64,000 nt of DNA from Streptococcus acidominimus (GCF_001921825.1 NZ_MSJL01000002.1:25250-89249); one strand, 5' to 3'; numbered from the stretch's first letter, positions 49,211-60,217 are shown. Numbers and translations: made by a program. The notes: generated by a model from the letters alone, not told the origin.

Positions 49211-50944
49211 ATGAAACGATTTTGGAAGTATGGGAAGGACTATCGAAAAGAAGCCATTCTTGCTCCCTTATTCAAATTGATGGAAGCCTGCTTTGAGCTC
49301 GCTGTTCCTCTCATTATCGCCTTTATTGTTGATACGACTATTCCTCATAGCAATCACGGTCAGTTGATTGCTATGATTTTGTTATTGGTTCTTTTTGCAA
49401 TAGTTGGTGTCATTGTAGCACTCACAGCCCAATATTATTCAGCAAAGGCAGCGGTAGGCTATACCAAGGAACTTACCCAAGATCTGTACCAAAAAGTCTT
49501 ATCACTTCCCAAAGTCAGTCGTGACCGCTTATCAGGTGACAGTTTATTGACACGCTTAGCGAGTGATACCTTGCAGATTCAGACAGGCATCAATATCTTC
49601 TTGCGTCTTTTTTTAAGGGCACCGATTGTGGTATTCGGCTCCCTAGTCATGGCCTTTTACATCAGTCCTAGCTTGGCACTAAGTTTCCTAGGCATGATTG
49701 TTCTCTTATTCTTAATCGTTTCTCTTGTCTCCACGATGGCGAGCAAGGTCTATCTTCTCATGCGAAGCAGTTTGGATCGTCTGGTTGGGCAGGTTCGTGA
49801 GAGCATTACAGGAATGCGGGTCATTCGTGCCTTTGGACAAAGTAAGCGGGAAATAAAGACCTTTCAGGACATAAATAAAACCTATACTTGCCAGCAGCTG
49901 ACAGCAGGCTTTTGGGCTTCCCTGCTCACACCAGCGACCTTTTTGGTAGTCAATGGAACCCTGCTCTTTTTGATTTACCAAGGTAAGCTAGCGATTGATC
50001 AAGCTATGCTGAATCAGGGCATGCTGGTTGCTCTCATCAACTATTTATCTCAAATTCTGGTTGAATTAGTGAAAATGGTCATGGTGATTTCCAGCCTAAA
50101 TCAAAGTTTTATCAGTTTCAGGCGTTTGAATGAGGTCTTTGAGCAAGAATCAGAAGATATTGATAAGCCTTTTGAAATCTCGAACCTGTCTGAAGAATGG
50201 CTTCTAGTCGCTCATCAGCTATCATTTGCCTATACCTCATCAGCTGAAAATGCTCTGACAGACCTTTCCTTTCGGATAAGAAAAGGAGAATTTTTTGGCA
50301 TTATTGGGGGAACAGGTGCTGGAAAGTCTACCTTGGTCGACTTATTGTTGCACCTCTATCCTATTGATACCAATCACCTAGCCTTATTTAAGCCGAACGG
50401 TCATTCACCGCTGAACTTGAGAGAGTGGCGCCAACAGTTCGCTCTAGTTGGGCAACAAGCCCAGCTTTTTAGCGGAACTGTACGTTCCAATCTGTTACTG
50501 GGGAAGGAATCAGCAGCAGATGAAAGCCTATGGTGGGCTTTAGAAATGGCGCAGGCCAAGGAGTTTGTCCTTGAAAAAGGTGGTTTGGAAGCCAGTGTTG
50601 AAGCCTTTGGACGTAATTTTTCAGGCGGTCAGCGCCAGCGTCTGACCATTGCACGTGCCCTCTTGCAGGAAGCCCCAATCTTGATTTTGGATGATGCGAC
50701 CTCGGCTCTGGATTATCTGACAGAACGAAACTTGTTAAGAGCAATTCGACAAGGTCTATCCGATAAAGTGCTGATAATGGTTTCTCAACGGACGAACAGT
50801 CTTTTGCAGGCAGACCAGATTCTGGTACTGGATCAAGGGCGGCAAGTCGGCTTGGCTTGCCATGAGACCTTGCTTCAGACTTGTGCTATTTATCAGGAGA
50901 TTGATCGCTCTCAGCATGGTCAGGAGGTGTCTCATGAAAGCTAA
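49211..50944 (+). CDS. Heterodimeric ABC exporter, subunit with degenerate ATP site
   Basis: 577 residues: six membrane helices followed by one ABC domain. Walker A GGTGAGKST and signature FSGGQRQRL are canonical, but the Walker B end reads LDDAT (aspartate in place of the catalytic glutamate) and the switch position reads MVSQRTNS (glutamine in place of histidine). This is the non-hydrolysing half found in heterodimeric drug and lipid exporters. An ATG at 49199 overlapping pta is an alternative start. Overlaps its partner gene by 11 bases. Confidence 0.88.
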   Translation: MKRFWKYGKDYRKEAILAPLFKLMEACFELAVPLIIAFIVDTTIPHSNHGQLIAMILLLVLFAIVGVIVALTAQYYSAKAAVGYTKELTQDLYQKVLSLPKVSRDRLSGDSLLTRLASDTLQIQTGINIFLRLFLRAPIVVFGSLVMAFYISPSLALSFLGMIVLLFLIVSLVSTMASKVYLLMRSSLDRLVGQVRESITGMRVIRAFGQSKREIKTFQDINKTYTCQQLTAGFWASLLTPATFLVVNGTLLFLIYQGKLAIDQAMLNQGMLVALINYLSQILVELVKMVMVISSLNQSFISFRRLNEVFEQESEDIDKPFEISNLSEEWLLVAHQLSFAYTSSAENALTDLSFRIRKGEFFGIIGGTGAGKSTLVDLLLHLYPIDTNHLALFKPNGHSPLNLREWRQQFALVGQQAQLFSGTVRSNLLLGKESAADESLWWALEMAQAKEFVLEKGGLEASVEAFGRNFSGGQRQRLTIARALLQEAPILILDDATSALDYLTERNLLRAIRQGLSDKVLIMVSQRTNSLLQADQILVLDQGRQVGLACHETLLQTCAIYQEIDRSQHGQEVSHES

Positions 50945-52667
50945 GACCAGTTTGGGTCAACTCATGGCTCGCATGGCAGGTCAACCTGTCCGGCTGATCA
51001 TCATTCTGTTCGGAAGTATCTGCCAAGTCCTCTTATCTGTCTATTTACCCGTCTTGATCGGTCAAGCGGTAGATGCGGTATTGCTTGAAGGAAATGTTTT
51101 TTTCCTTGTCAGGATCTTGCTCATCATGGCGCTCGTCATTATCATCAATACGGTGGTTCAGTTCATTTTACCAATCTTGGTCAATCAATTGATTACCCGT
51201 ATGATGAGTGAATTGCGAGAGGAAGTCTATGAAAAAATTCATGCCTTGCCCTTGTCTTATCTGGATCGGCAGAGTATTGGCGACCTTGTGGCACGCCTTG
51301 CTAGCGATAGTGAGCAATTGAGCAATGGTTTGAACATGATTTTCAGTCAATTTTTAACGGGTGTCTTAACCATTGTTTTGACCATTTTTAGCATGGCAGG
51401 GCTTGATAGGGGCATGATGATTTTAGTCGTCGTTTTGACTCCATTCTCGCTTTTTGTAGCTCGTTTTATTGCTAAAAAAAGCTATGTTTACTATCAACAA
51501 CAGACTGAATCGCGGGGACAGCAGACCAAGTTATTGGAAGAAAGTATCCGTCAGTTATCCTTGATTCAGACCTTTAATGCCCAGGAGCAATTCATCAGCA
51601 AGTTTGAACGATCCAATCAGACCTATGCCAGCTATTCTCAAGCAGCGATTTTTGCTTCTTCCACCAGCAATCCCATGACACGCTTTATCAATGCTCTAAT
51701 CTATGCCTTGCTGGCAGGGCTTGGTGCCATGCGGATTATGGCAGGGAGCTTTACTGTGGGTGAACTCACGACTTTTCTGAACTATGCTAGTCAGTATACC
51801 AAGCCCTTTAATGATATATCGTCTGTCCTTTCGGAATTGCAGAGCGCACTTGTCTGTGCTGAACGGCTTTTCAAGCTATTAGAACAAAGGTCTGTTGAGG
51901 ACGGTGATGTGGACGCATTGATCGAAGAAGAAGTAGCTGGGCATATTCAGTTTGAGGAGGTTGCTTTTTCGTATAATCCTCCGCAACCCTTGATTGAGAA
52001 TTTGACGGTTGATGTTCCAGCAGGTGCTAGAATTGCGATTGTGGGACCAACCGGTGCAGGAAAATCAACGCTTATCAATCTCTTGATGCGTTTCTATGAA
52101 GTGGATAAAGGTCGCATTTTGCTGGACGGGGTTCCAATTTCCCGATATAGTAGCGCGGATTTCAGGCGACAAATCGGTATGGTCTTGCAGGAAACCTGGA
52201 TTAAGACAGGGACAATCCATGAAAATATCGCCTATGGCTACCCGGATGTGACACGAGACAGGGTGATAGAGGCGGCTAAGGCAGCCAATGCAGATTTTTT
52301 CATTCGCCAGCTGCCACAGGGATACGATACAGAATTAAGGGATGGGGGTTCCGCCTTATCCCAAGGGCAACGGCAATTACTTTCGATTGCCCGGGTCTTT
52401 GTACATCTACCCAAAATTCTGATTTTGGATGAGGCGACCTCCTCCATTGATACGCGGACAGAAGCCCTTGTTCAACAGGCTTTTGAACGTCTGATGCAGG
52501 GACGCACCAGCTTTATCATTGCCCACCGCCTATCAACGATTCAGTCTGCAGATTTGATTTTGGTCATGGTGGCAGGGCAGATTGTAGAGCAGGGCAATCA
52601 CGACCAGCTCATGCAGGCAAAAGGAGTTTACTACCGCATGCAGACAAGTCAGATAGTAGAGGAATGA
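50934..52667 (+). CDS. Heterodimeric ABC exporter, catalytically complete subunit
   Basis: 577 residues, six helices and an ABC domain with GPTGAGKST, LSQGQRQLL, ILDEATSSID and IIAHRLST, so the catalytic glutamate and switch histidine are present. AGGAGGTGTCTC directly precedes the ATG at 50934; the longer frame from 50862 is not needed. With the preceding gene it should form an exporter of the LmrCD/BmrCD type; the substrate is unknown. Confidence 0.9.
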   Translation: MKAKTSLGQLMARMAGQPVRLIIILFGSICQVLLSVYLPVLIGQAVDAVLLEGNVFFLVRILLIMALVIIINTVVQFILPILVNQLITRMMSELREEVYEKIHALPLSYLDRQSIGDLVARLASDSEQLSNGLNMIFSQFLTGVLTIVLTIFSMAGLDRGMMILVVVLTPFSLFVARFIAKKSYVYYQQQTESRGQQTKLLEESIRQLSLIQTFNAQEQFISKFERSNQTYASYSQAAIFASSTSNPMTRFINALIYALLAGLGAMRIMAGSFTVGELTTFLNYASQYTKPFNDISSVLSELQSALVCAERLFKLLEQRSVEDGDVDALIEEEVAGHIQFEEVAFSYNPPQPLIENLTVDVPAGARIAIVGPTGAGKSTLINLLMRFYEVDKGRILLDGVPISRYSSADFRRQIGMVLQETWIKTGTIHENIAYGYPDVTRDRVIEAAKAANADFFIRQLPQGYDTELRDGGSALSQGQRQLLSIARVFVHLPKILILDEATSSIDTRTEALVQQAFERLMQGRTSFIIAHRLSTIQSADLILVMVAGQIVEQGNHDQLMQAKGVYYRMQTSQIVEE

Positions 52668-52729
52668 GGTAGGGCTAGTTTTGATTTTTGTTGAGTATTA
52701 GATAGAACTAGGGAAATCAGCGATAGTTG

Positions 52730-52738
52730 TGGTATACT
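52730..52738 (+). promoter_or_regulatory. Extended -10 promoter of mutY, giving a leaderless start
   Basis: TG-G-TATACT (52730-52738) ends six bases before the ATG at 52745. Confidence 0.65.
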
Positions 52739-52744
52739 GGTGAT

Positions 52745-53902
52745 ATGTTTGATTTTAAAAAATATGGCATTGACATGTGGCACCAAGATAAGATAGAGGC
52801 ATTCAGAAAGGCCTTGCTTCAATGGTATGATGAAAATAAGCGCGACCTGCCTTGGCGGCATACAAAGGATCCTTATGCAATCTGGGTTTCTGAAATTATG
52901 CTCCAGCAAACGCGGGTCGATACGGTCAAGTCTTACTATGAGCGCTTTTTGTATCACCTGCCGACCATTCGTGACTTGGCAGAAGCACCTGAAGAAGTGA
53001 TATTAAAACTCTGGGAGGGCTTGGGCTACTATTCACGGGTACGCAATATGCAAAAGGCTGCTCAGCAAATGGTGGCGGATTTTGGCGGAGCTTTTCCTAA
53101 TACCTATACAGAAATTGCCAGTCTCAAGGGGATAGGCCCTTATACAGCAGGTGCTATTGCAAGTATCGCCTTTGACTTGCCAGAGCCTGCTGTTGATGGC
53201 AATGTCATGCGGGTGATGAGCCGTTTATTTGAGGTGGACTACGATATTGGAGTTCCGGGAAATCGTAAGATTTTTCAAGCGATTATGGAAGAATTGATCG
53301 ATCCAGCGCGACCGGGAGACTTTAATCAGGCGCTGATGGACTTAGGGTCGGATATTGAAGCACCCGTTAATCCGCGTCCCGAGGACAGCCCTGTCAAGGC
53401 GTTCAGCGCAGCTTATCTCAACGGGACTATGGATAAGTACCCAATAAAAGCACCCAAGAAAAAGCCTCTACCAGTTGCCTATCAGGCCTTTATTATCCGA
53501 AATGAAAAGAATGAGTTTTTACTTGAAAAAAACCAGCAGTCGAATTTATTAGCAGGATTTTGGTCTTTTCCCTTGTTAGAAAAAGGCTCCCTTGTTTCCC
53601 CGCAGGTGTCCTTATTTGAAGTGGCGGAAGATATTCCGCAAATGGATATTCGCAAGGAATTTGGCAAACACTATCCTTTAGCAGTCGAATGGCAGTCAGA
53701 TGAATTTTCACCAGTTCAGCATATCTTCAGTCACCGTAAATGGCAGATTGAGCTCTTAGAAGGACTTGCTACAAATGCTCTTATCCCAACGGATCGAGAA
53801 GTTCAGTGGGTTGCAGTGGAAGATTTTCACCGCTATCCTTTTGCGAAACCGCAGCAAAAGATGTGGAACAGTTACTTGGCAGGAAAGCAAGGATTGAAAT
53901 AG
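52745..53902 (+). CDS. mutY: Adenine DNA glycosylase MutY lacking the Fe-S cluster
   Basis: Removes adenine mispaired with 8-oxoguanine; 385 residues. The catalytic glutamate is in SEIMLQQTRV, the helix-hairpin-helix is LKGIGPYTAGAI and the catalytic aspartate is in AVDGNVMRV. Where the C-x6-C-x2-C-x5-C cluster normally sits, the sequence reads DIEAPVNPRPEDSPVKAFS: all four cysteines are replaced (E, P, S, S). Clusterless MutY proteins are known from lactic acid bacteria. The C-terminal NUDIX-like domain that reads 8-oxoguanine is present. No ribosome binding site precedes the ATG at 52745; a TTG at 52727 lies upstream of the -10 box. Confidence 0.92.
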   Translation: MFDFKKYGIDMWHQDKIEAFRKALLQWYDENKRDLPWRHTKDPYAIWVSEIMLQQTRVDTVKSYYERFLYHLPTIRDLAEAPEEVILKLWEGLGYYSRVRNMQKAAQQMVADFGGAFPNTYTEIASLKGIGPYTAGAIASIAFDLPEPAVDGNVMRVMSRLFEVDYDIGVPGNRKIFQAIMEELIDPARPGDFNQALMDLGSDIEAPVNPRPEDSPVKAFSAAYLNGTMDKYPIKAPKKKPLPVAYQAFIIRNEKNEFLLEKNQQSNLLAGFWSFPLLEKGSLVSPQVSLFEVAEDIPQMDIRKEFGKHYPLAVEWQSDEFSPVQHIFSHRKWQIELLEGLATNALIPTDREVQWVAVEDFHRYPFAKPQQKMWNSYLAGKQGLK

Positions 53903-53914
53903 GATTTTGTTGGA

Positions 53915-53965
53915 GTAGGGCAAGACGAGTTTACGAAGTAATAAAAGATAAACGAAACGACTATA
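53915..53965. mobile_element. Partial RUP-like element
   Basis: GGGCAAGACGAGTTTACG and AAACGACTATA match the right half of the copy at 63169-63275; the left half is absent. It starts 13 bases after the mutY stop. Confidence 0.6.
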
Positions 53966-53977
53966 TTGGTCGAAAAG

Positions 53978-54009
53978 AAAGGGCTAGAGTTACTAATACG
54001 GTCTAGCCC
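53978..54009 (+). terminator. Hairpin between mutY and dexB
   Basis: Perfect arms GGGCTAGA and TCTAGCCC around a 16-base loop, without a T-tail; it may be a weak terminator or an mRNA end structure. Confidence 0.45.
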
Positions 54010-54040
54010 AATGTAGAGATGGTTCCTAAAGAAAGGATAA

Positions 54041-55967
<1,927 letters not shown>

Positions 55968-55998
55968 GATGTGAAGCCGTCAAAAACCGAACGAAAAT

Positions 55999-56143
55999 AA
56001 GAAATACGACGCAGAAGTCTCTGCTTCTAGGAGTATTTATCCCTAAAGGGAGCCACAGCTGTAACTAGCTAAAGCTAGAACACCTGCGTCTCTTTTTTCC
56101 GAGCTTTTAGCCCGAGTTCAATTACACAAGATACGAGAGCGTT
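55999..56143 (+). repeat. Intergenic repeat, inverted copy at 4167-4312
   Basis: Contains the block identical by eye over about 113 bases to the complement of 4177-4289, including GCTAAAGCTAG and CCCTAAAGGG. Confidence 0.8.
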
Positions 56144-56353
56144 TGACACGAGTTTCACTCGTTTTATCTCCAACCTTCCCCAGTCTATTCCTAGACTGTG
56201 GAAGCGACCGAAAATTAGGAAACATGACGAGTGAAAAGCTTTAGTGGAAGTTTTCAGCCGATTCTCTAAAAATATGTCCAGCCGTAGCTAGTTAAAGCTA
56301 GCACCTATGTGTCCTCCTAAAAGAGCCTCACTTGACACGAGTTTCACTCGTTT

Positions 56354-56459
56354 TATAGTCATTTAGTTTATCTTTTATTACTTCGTTAACTCGTCTTGCT
56401 GTACTTCAGTACTACCTGCGACGCGTTGCCTAGTACTAAAAGTAAACTAAACAACTATA
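56354..56459 (-). mobile_element. Complete RUP-like element (106 bp)
   Basis: Bounded by TATAGTCATTTAGTTTAT and TAAACTAAACAACTATA. It is the reverse orientation of the copy at 63169-63275 and nearly identical through the core words CGTTAACTCGTCTTGCTG and TTGCCTAGTACTAAAA. Confidence 0.8.
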
Positions 56460-56500
56460 TCTCCAACCTTCCCCAGTCTAGGAATAGACTGGGGAAGCCT

Positions 56501-56553
56501 AAAAAAGGAAGAAGATTATCTTCAGATTTCTGAATAATCTTCTTCCTTTTTTT
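56501..56553 (-). terminator. Terminator of pgm
   Basis: Very long arms AAAAAAGGAAGAAGATTAT and ATAATCTTCTTCCTTTTTT with an inner CTTCAGA/TCTGAA stem; it could act in both directions. Confidence 0.88.
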
Positions 56554-56572
56554 GTTTTACATGAAACTGGAT

Positions 56573-58297
56573 CTAGGCTTCTTTCACAAAGGCGTTAATT
56601 TCTGCTTCAATCGCAGCAATTTTGTTTTCTGCATCTTGCATATCTGTACCGACCGTTGCGATATAGAACTTGATTTTTGGTTCAGTTCCAGATGGACGAA
56701 CGGCAAACCAAGAATCGTCTGTCAAGGTATATTTCAAGACGTTGCTCGGTGGAGTGGTCAAGGCAGAAACCTTGCCCTCTTTGTCTGTCGCAGTCTGTTC
56801 TTGGAAATCTTCTAAGAGAGCAATCTCTGTTTGGTTGAATTGTGTTGGGGCATTGCCACGGAATTTGTCCATGATTTTCTTGATTTCTGCTTTTCCGTCA
56901 ACACCTGATAGGGTAACAGAAATCGTCTTTTCTGCATAGTAGCCATACTCTGCGAAGATTTGGTCGATACCATCAGCCAAGGTCAAGCCTTTAGAGCGGT
57001 AGTAGGCAGCAATTTCTGCAACGATAAGGACAGCTTGGATGGCATCTTTATCACGAACGAATGGCTTGATGAGGTAGCCGAAACTTTCTTCAAAACCAAA
57101 CATGTAAGTATGATTGTGGGTGTCCTTAAATTCTTGGATTTTTTCTGCGATAAATTTGAAACCAGTCAAGACGTTAAACATGGTAGCACCATAGCTCTCG
57201 GCAATCTTGGTGACAAGTTCAGTCGATACGATCGATTTAGCAAGGGCCGCATTTGCTGGCAAGGTGCCTGCTTGTTTGTGGGCTTCCAAGATATATTTAG
57301 CAATGAGGGCACCGATTTGGTTACCAGAGAGGTTGCGGTAGCTACCGTCCGCTTGACGAATTTCTACCCCGAGACGGTCAGCATCTGGGTCGGTTGCTAC
57401 TAGTACATCAGCATCAACTTGGCGGCCTAACTCTTCCGCAAGGGCAAAGGCAGCTTGGCTTTCTGGATTTGGTGATTTAACAGTCGAGAAGTTTGGATCT
57501 GGTGTCGCCTGACTTTCTACGACCTGAACTGATTCAAAACCAGCTTGTGCCAAGGCGCGGCGAGCCAGCATTTCACCAGTACCATGAAGAGGTGTAAAGA
57601 CAATCTTCATATCGCGACCATACTCCTTGATGAGGTCTTGATTGATATTAACGTCCTTGATTTCTTTGAGGTACTTGCTATCAACCGCTTCACCAATTAC
57701 TTCAATGAGACCCGCTTTTTGGGCTGTTTCCAAATCAGCCACAGCAACTGCAAATGGATCGGTGATTTCACGGATATAGTCTGTAAGAGCATCTGCATCT
57801 GCCGGAGGCATTTGCCCACCGTCTTCGCCGTAAACCTTATACCCGTTGTAAGGAGCAGGATTGTGGCTGGCAGTGATCATGATACCAGCTATGGTATGGA
57901 GATGACGAACAGCAAAGGAAAGCTCTGGAGTTGGGCGCAATTCTTCAAAGACGTAGGCCTTGATGCCGTGTTCAGCCAGTACCCGAGCTGCATCAAAAGC
58001 AAACTCCTGCGAGAAGTGGCGTGAATCATAAGCGATCGCTACCCCTCTGTCCTTAGCTTCCTGCCCCTTTGACTCAATGAGACGAGCCAATCCTTCAGTC
58101 GCCTGACGAACCACATAAATATTGATGCAGTTGGTACCTGCTCCAATCAAACCACGCATACCAGCTGTTCCAAATTCAAGAGAAGTATAAAAGGCATCTT
58201 CTTTGGTTTTTTCATCCATGCTGCGCAATTCATCCTGTAAATAAGCAGGAAGTTCTGCATAGTCAAGCCATACTTGATACTGTTCTTGGTAAGTCAT
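56573..58297 (-). CDS. pgm: Phosphoglucomutase / phospho-sugar mutase
   Basis: Interconverts glucose-1-phosphate and glucose-6-phosphate, supplying precursors for capsule, teichoic acid and galactose metabolism. 574 residues, alpha-D-phosphohexomutase fold: the phosphoserine loop ITASHNPAPYNGYK (near residue 142), metal loop ATDPDADRLG (near 297), sugar loop GFEESFGYL (near 398) and phosphate loop RPSGTEPKIKFY (near 535). AAGGAG precedes the ATG. The promoter is at 58338-58346 on the minus strand. Confidence 0.94.
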   Translation of the reverse strand: MTYQEQYQVWLDYAELPAYLQDELRSMDEKTKEDAFYTSLEFGTAGMRGLIGAGTNCINIYVVRQATEGLARLIESKGQEAKDRGVAIAYDSRHFSQEFAFDAARVLAEHGIKAYVFEELRPTPELSFAVRHLHTIAGIMITASHNPAPYNGYKVYGEDGGQMPPADADALTDYIREITDPFAVAVADLETAQKAGLIEVIGEAVDSKYLKEIKDVNINQDLIKEYGRDMKIVFTPLHGTGEMLARRALAQAGFESVQVVESQATPDPNFSTVKSPNPESQAAFALAEELGRQVDADVLVATDPDADRLGVEIRQADGSYRNLSGNQIGALIAKYILEAHKQAGTLPANAALAKSIVSTELVTKIAESYGATMFNVLTGFKFIAEKIQEFKDTHNHTYMFGFEESFGYLIKPFVRDKDAIQAVLIVAEIAAYYRSKGLTLADGIDQIFAEYGYYAEKTISVTLSGVDGKAEIKKIMDKFRGNAPTQFNQTEIALLEDFQEQTATDKEGKVSALTTPPSNVLKYTLTDDSWFAVRPSGTEPKIKFYIATVGTDMQDAENKIAAIEAEINAFVKEA

Positions 58298-58323
58298 TGT
58301 AGTTCTCCTTTTTTAAAATATTA

Positions 58324-58346
58324 TCTTAAACGCTTTCATTATACCA
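58324..58346 (-). promoter_or_regulatory. Promoter of pgm with a cre-like site
   Basis: On the minus strand TG-G-TATAAT (58346-58338) is followed directly by ATGAAAGCGTTTAAGA, which matches the CcpA cre consensus with two mismatches and lies where it could block elongation. Confidence 0.6.
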
Positions 58347-58386
58347 TTTTTGAAAAGAAAAAGCACGCTTTCACGTGATTTTCTGA

Positions 58387-58956
58387 TTATTTTTTTGTTT
58401 TTTGCAGAGTAGGAATGATAGCCATTGTGAGAAAGGCTGCAATCACCATTTCTGCGATTGAATTTGTCCCGATAACAGTCGCTAGCATGGCTTGAATATT
58501 TCCATTATATACTCCAGAAAAGAGGAAAAAGATACTTCCCAGAACAAAGACTGTATTGGTCATAGAACCAATTGCTCCAGCGACTAAAAGTCCTGCTCGT
58601 TTTTGTGAGAGACGATAGATGAAATAAGGGGTTACTCCAATCAAAATTCGTGGCACAATGGCAACGATAAGAGAATACCACTGTCCATTTTGAACGAAGG
58701 GCGAAAAGAGATAGCTAGTCGGCAGGAGCATGACTGTATTATGAACAACGCTCAATATTCCCATCATGCCTCCTAGGGTTGCGCCGATTTTTGGTCCGTA
58801 GAGGATAGAAGCCACGATAACAGGGATATGGACAATCGTTGGCTTGATTGGAACAGGCAAGAAATTGAAGATAACAGAGCTAAGAATATCAATGACAATC
58901 ATCACTGCAAAAAAGATTGCTAGGGTTGCGACTTTGGTTGATTTAGTTTGTCTCAT
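58387..58956 (-). CDS. ECF transporter S component, possibly for pantothenate
   Basis: A hydrophobic protein of about 189 residues with five to six membrane helices, typical of the vitamin-binding S component of energy-coupling-factor importers. It overlaps the end of coaC by 14 bases and follows coaB-coaC, so pantothenate is the most likely ligand (a PanT-like role); this is context, not a recognised binding motif. The shared EcfA and EcfT subunits are not in the window. A GTG at 58968 is an alternative start. Confidence 0.8.
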   Translation of the reverse strand: MRQTKSTKVATLAIFFAVMIVIDILSSVIFNFLPVPIKPTIVHIPVIVASILYGPKIGATLGGMMGILSVVHNTVMLLPTSYLFSPFVQNGQWYSLIVAIVPRILIGVTPYFIYRLSQKRAGLLVAGAIGSMTNTVFVLGSIFFLFSGVYNGNIQAMLATVIGTNSIAEMVIAAFLTMAIIPTLQKTKK

Positions 58957-59491
58957 GAAGTATTTCACTCACTTTCTTTAAAATAAAATCAGTATCAGCT
59001 AGGGCACCAATGCCAACATCACCGCAGGCTAGTAGAGCCTCTCGTGGGGCAATCATTTGAAAACCGTAGTTCTGCAATTGCTCCAGATTGTGCTGGGTGG
59101 CAGGATTAAGATACATATTGGTATTCATAGCGGGCGCAATCAGTTTTGGTGTTGTAGCTGGTAGGGCGAGGGCGAGGGCGGTGACAATATTGTCGGAAAA
59201 GCCATGAGCAAGTTTGGCAATAGTCTGGGCAGAAGCAGGGGCGACCAAAAATAAATCTGTCTGCTTGGCAAGATCGATATGCTTGATTGAGCTTGGATCT
59301 TCCTCTACCATGACATCTGTGTGAACTGGATTTTTTGAGAGGGATTGAAAGGTGAGTGGAGTGATAAATTGGGTAGCAGCAGTGGTCATTAGGACCGTTA
59401 CAGAATGACCGAGTTTTCCTAATTGACTGGTCAGATCAGCTGCTTTATAAGCGGATATAGAGCCTGTAACAGCAAGGGTAATACGAGCCAT
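58943..59491 (-). CDS. coaC: Phosphopantothenoylcysteine decarboxylase
   Basis: FMN enzyme making 4'-phosphopantetheine in coenzyme A synthesis; 182 residues, stand-alone as in streptococci rather than fused to CoaB. GSISAYKAADL at the N-terminus binds flavin, and the active-site segments are APAMNTNMYLNP (near residue 118) and ACGDVGIGAL (near residue 155). Starts one base after coaB ends. Confidence 0.93.
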   Translation of the reverse strand: MARITLAVTGSISAYKAADLTSQLGKLGHSVTVLMTTAATQFITPLTFQSLSKNPVHTDVMVEEDPSSIKHIDLAKQTDLFLVAPASAQTIAKLAHGFSDNIVTALALALPATTPKLIAPAMNTNMYLNPATQHNLEQLQNYGFQMIAPREALLACGDVGIGALADTDFILKKVSEILHETN

Positions 59492-59492
59492 A

Positions 59493-60182
59493 TTATCTCC
59501 TTTTTTCTAATACTTTTTCGAGAATAATCTCTGCAATTTCTTCCTTTGTTTGAGCGGGAACGGCGCTTTCTTTATCTAGTAGATAGGCACCGTGCTTTTC
59601 TGGGCTGATGTCTGCCAAATCATTTGCCAAGATATAGTCAGCTTGATTTTTGACAAGGCTTTCGCGTGCGACCTGAAAGAGTTCTTCTTTTGTCACATTG
59701 ACCAAGAGTTTAAAACCAATCAGCTGAATAGCTGGATTCCATTGTTTGACATAGGAGATCACCTTGGGGGTCTTTTTGAGAAAGAGCACCTGATATTCAG
59801 CGGTTGAGGAAATTTTTCCCTCAGTATTGGTCTCATCCAGTAGGCTTTCGATATTCTGAACAGTCTTTACTTGGGCAAGGTCAGTCATGTAAACAGGGCT
59901 GTAATCAGAGACTGCCATGCTGTGAATCATGACATCGTGCAGCGGAACAAGCTCTTCGAGGGTGGCAAGGAGATTGGCGACATCAGTGATTTCTACAATG
60001 GTCAATCCCTCTTGATACTGCGGTTTGACAGCTGTTTTAGTGGTCACGAGCGTGACGTCAAGCTGGGCAGCCAGACATTTTTCTGCAATGATTTTTCCTA
60101 GGCTACCAGTTGCCTGATTGGTAATGGAGCGGACGCTGTCAATAGCCTCACTGGTTCCGCCAGACGTAATCAAAATTTTCAT
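59493..60182 (-). CDS. coaB: Phosphopantothenate-cysteine ligase
   Basis: Condenses phosphopantothenate with cysteine; 229 residues, the stand-alone streptococcal CoaB. N-terminal nucleotide motif TSGGTSEAIDSVRSITN and the LIGFKLLVNV segment (near residue 155) are typical. No ribosome binding site precedes the ATG; the -10 box TATAAT (minus strand 60194-60189) ends six bases before it, so the mRNA is probably leaderless. Confidence 0.92.
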   Translation of the reverse strand: MKILITSGGTSEAIDSVRSITNQATGSLGKIIAEKCLAAQLDVTLVTTKTAVKPQYQEGLTIVEITDVANLLATLEELVPLHDVMIHSMAVSDYSPVYMTDLAQVKTVQNIESLLDETNTEGKISSTAEYQVLFLKKTPKVISYVKQWNPAIQLIGFKLLVNVTKEELFQVARESLVKNQADYILANDLADISPEKHGAYLLDKESAVPAQTKEEIAEIILEKVLEKRR

Positions 60183-60188
60183 GTTTTT

Positions 60189-60217
60189 ATTATACTAGAA
60201 AATCTGCTGGAGGTAAA
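60189..60217 (-). promoter_or_regulatory. Promoter of coaB
   Basis: On the minus strand TTTACC (60217-60212), 17 bases, TATAAT (60194-60189), then six bases to the ATG at 60182. Confidence 0.65.
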
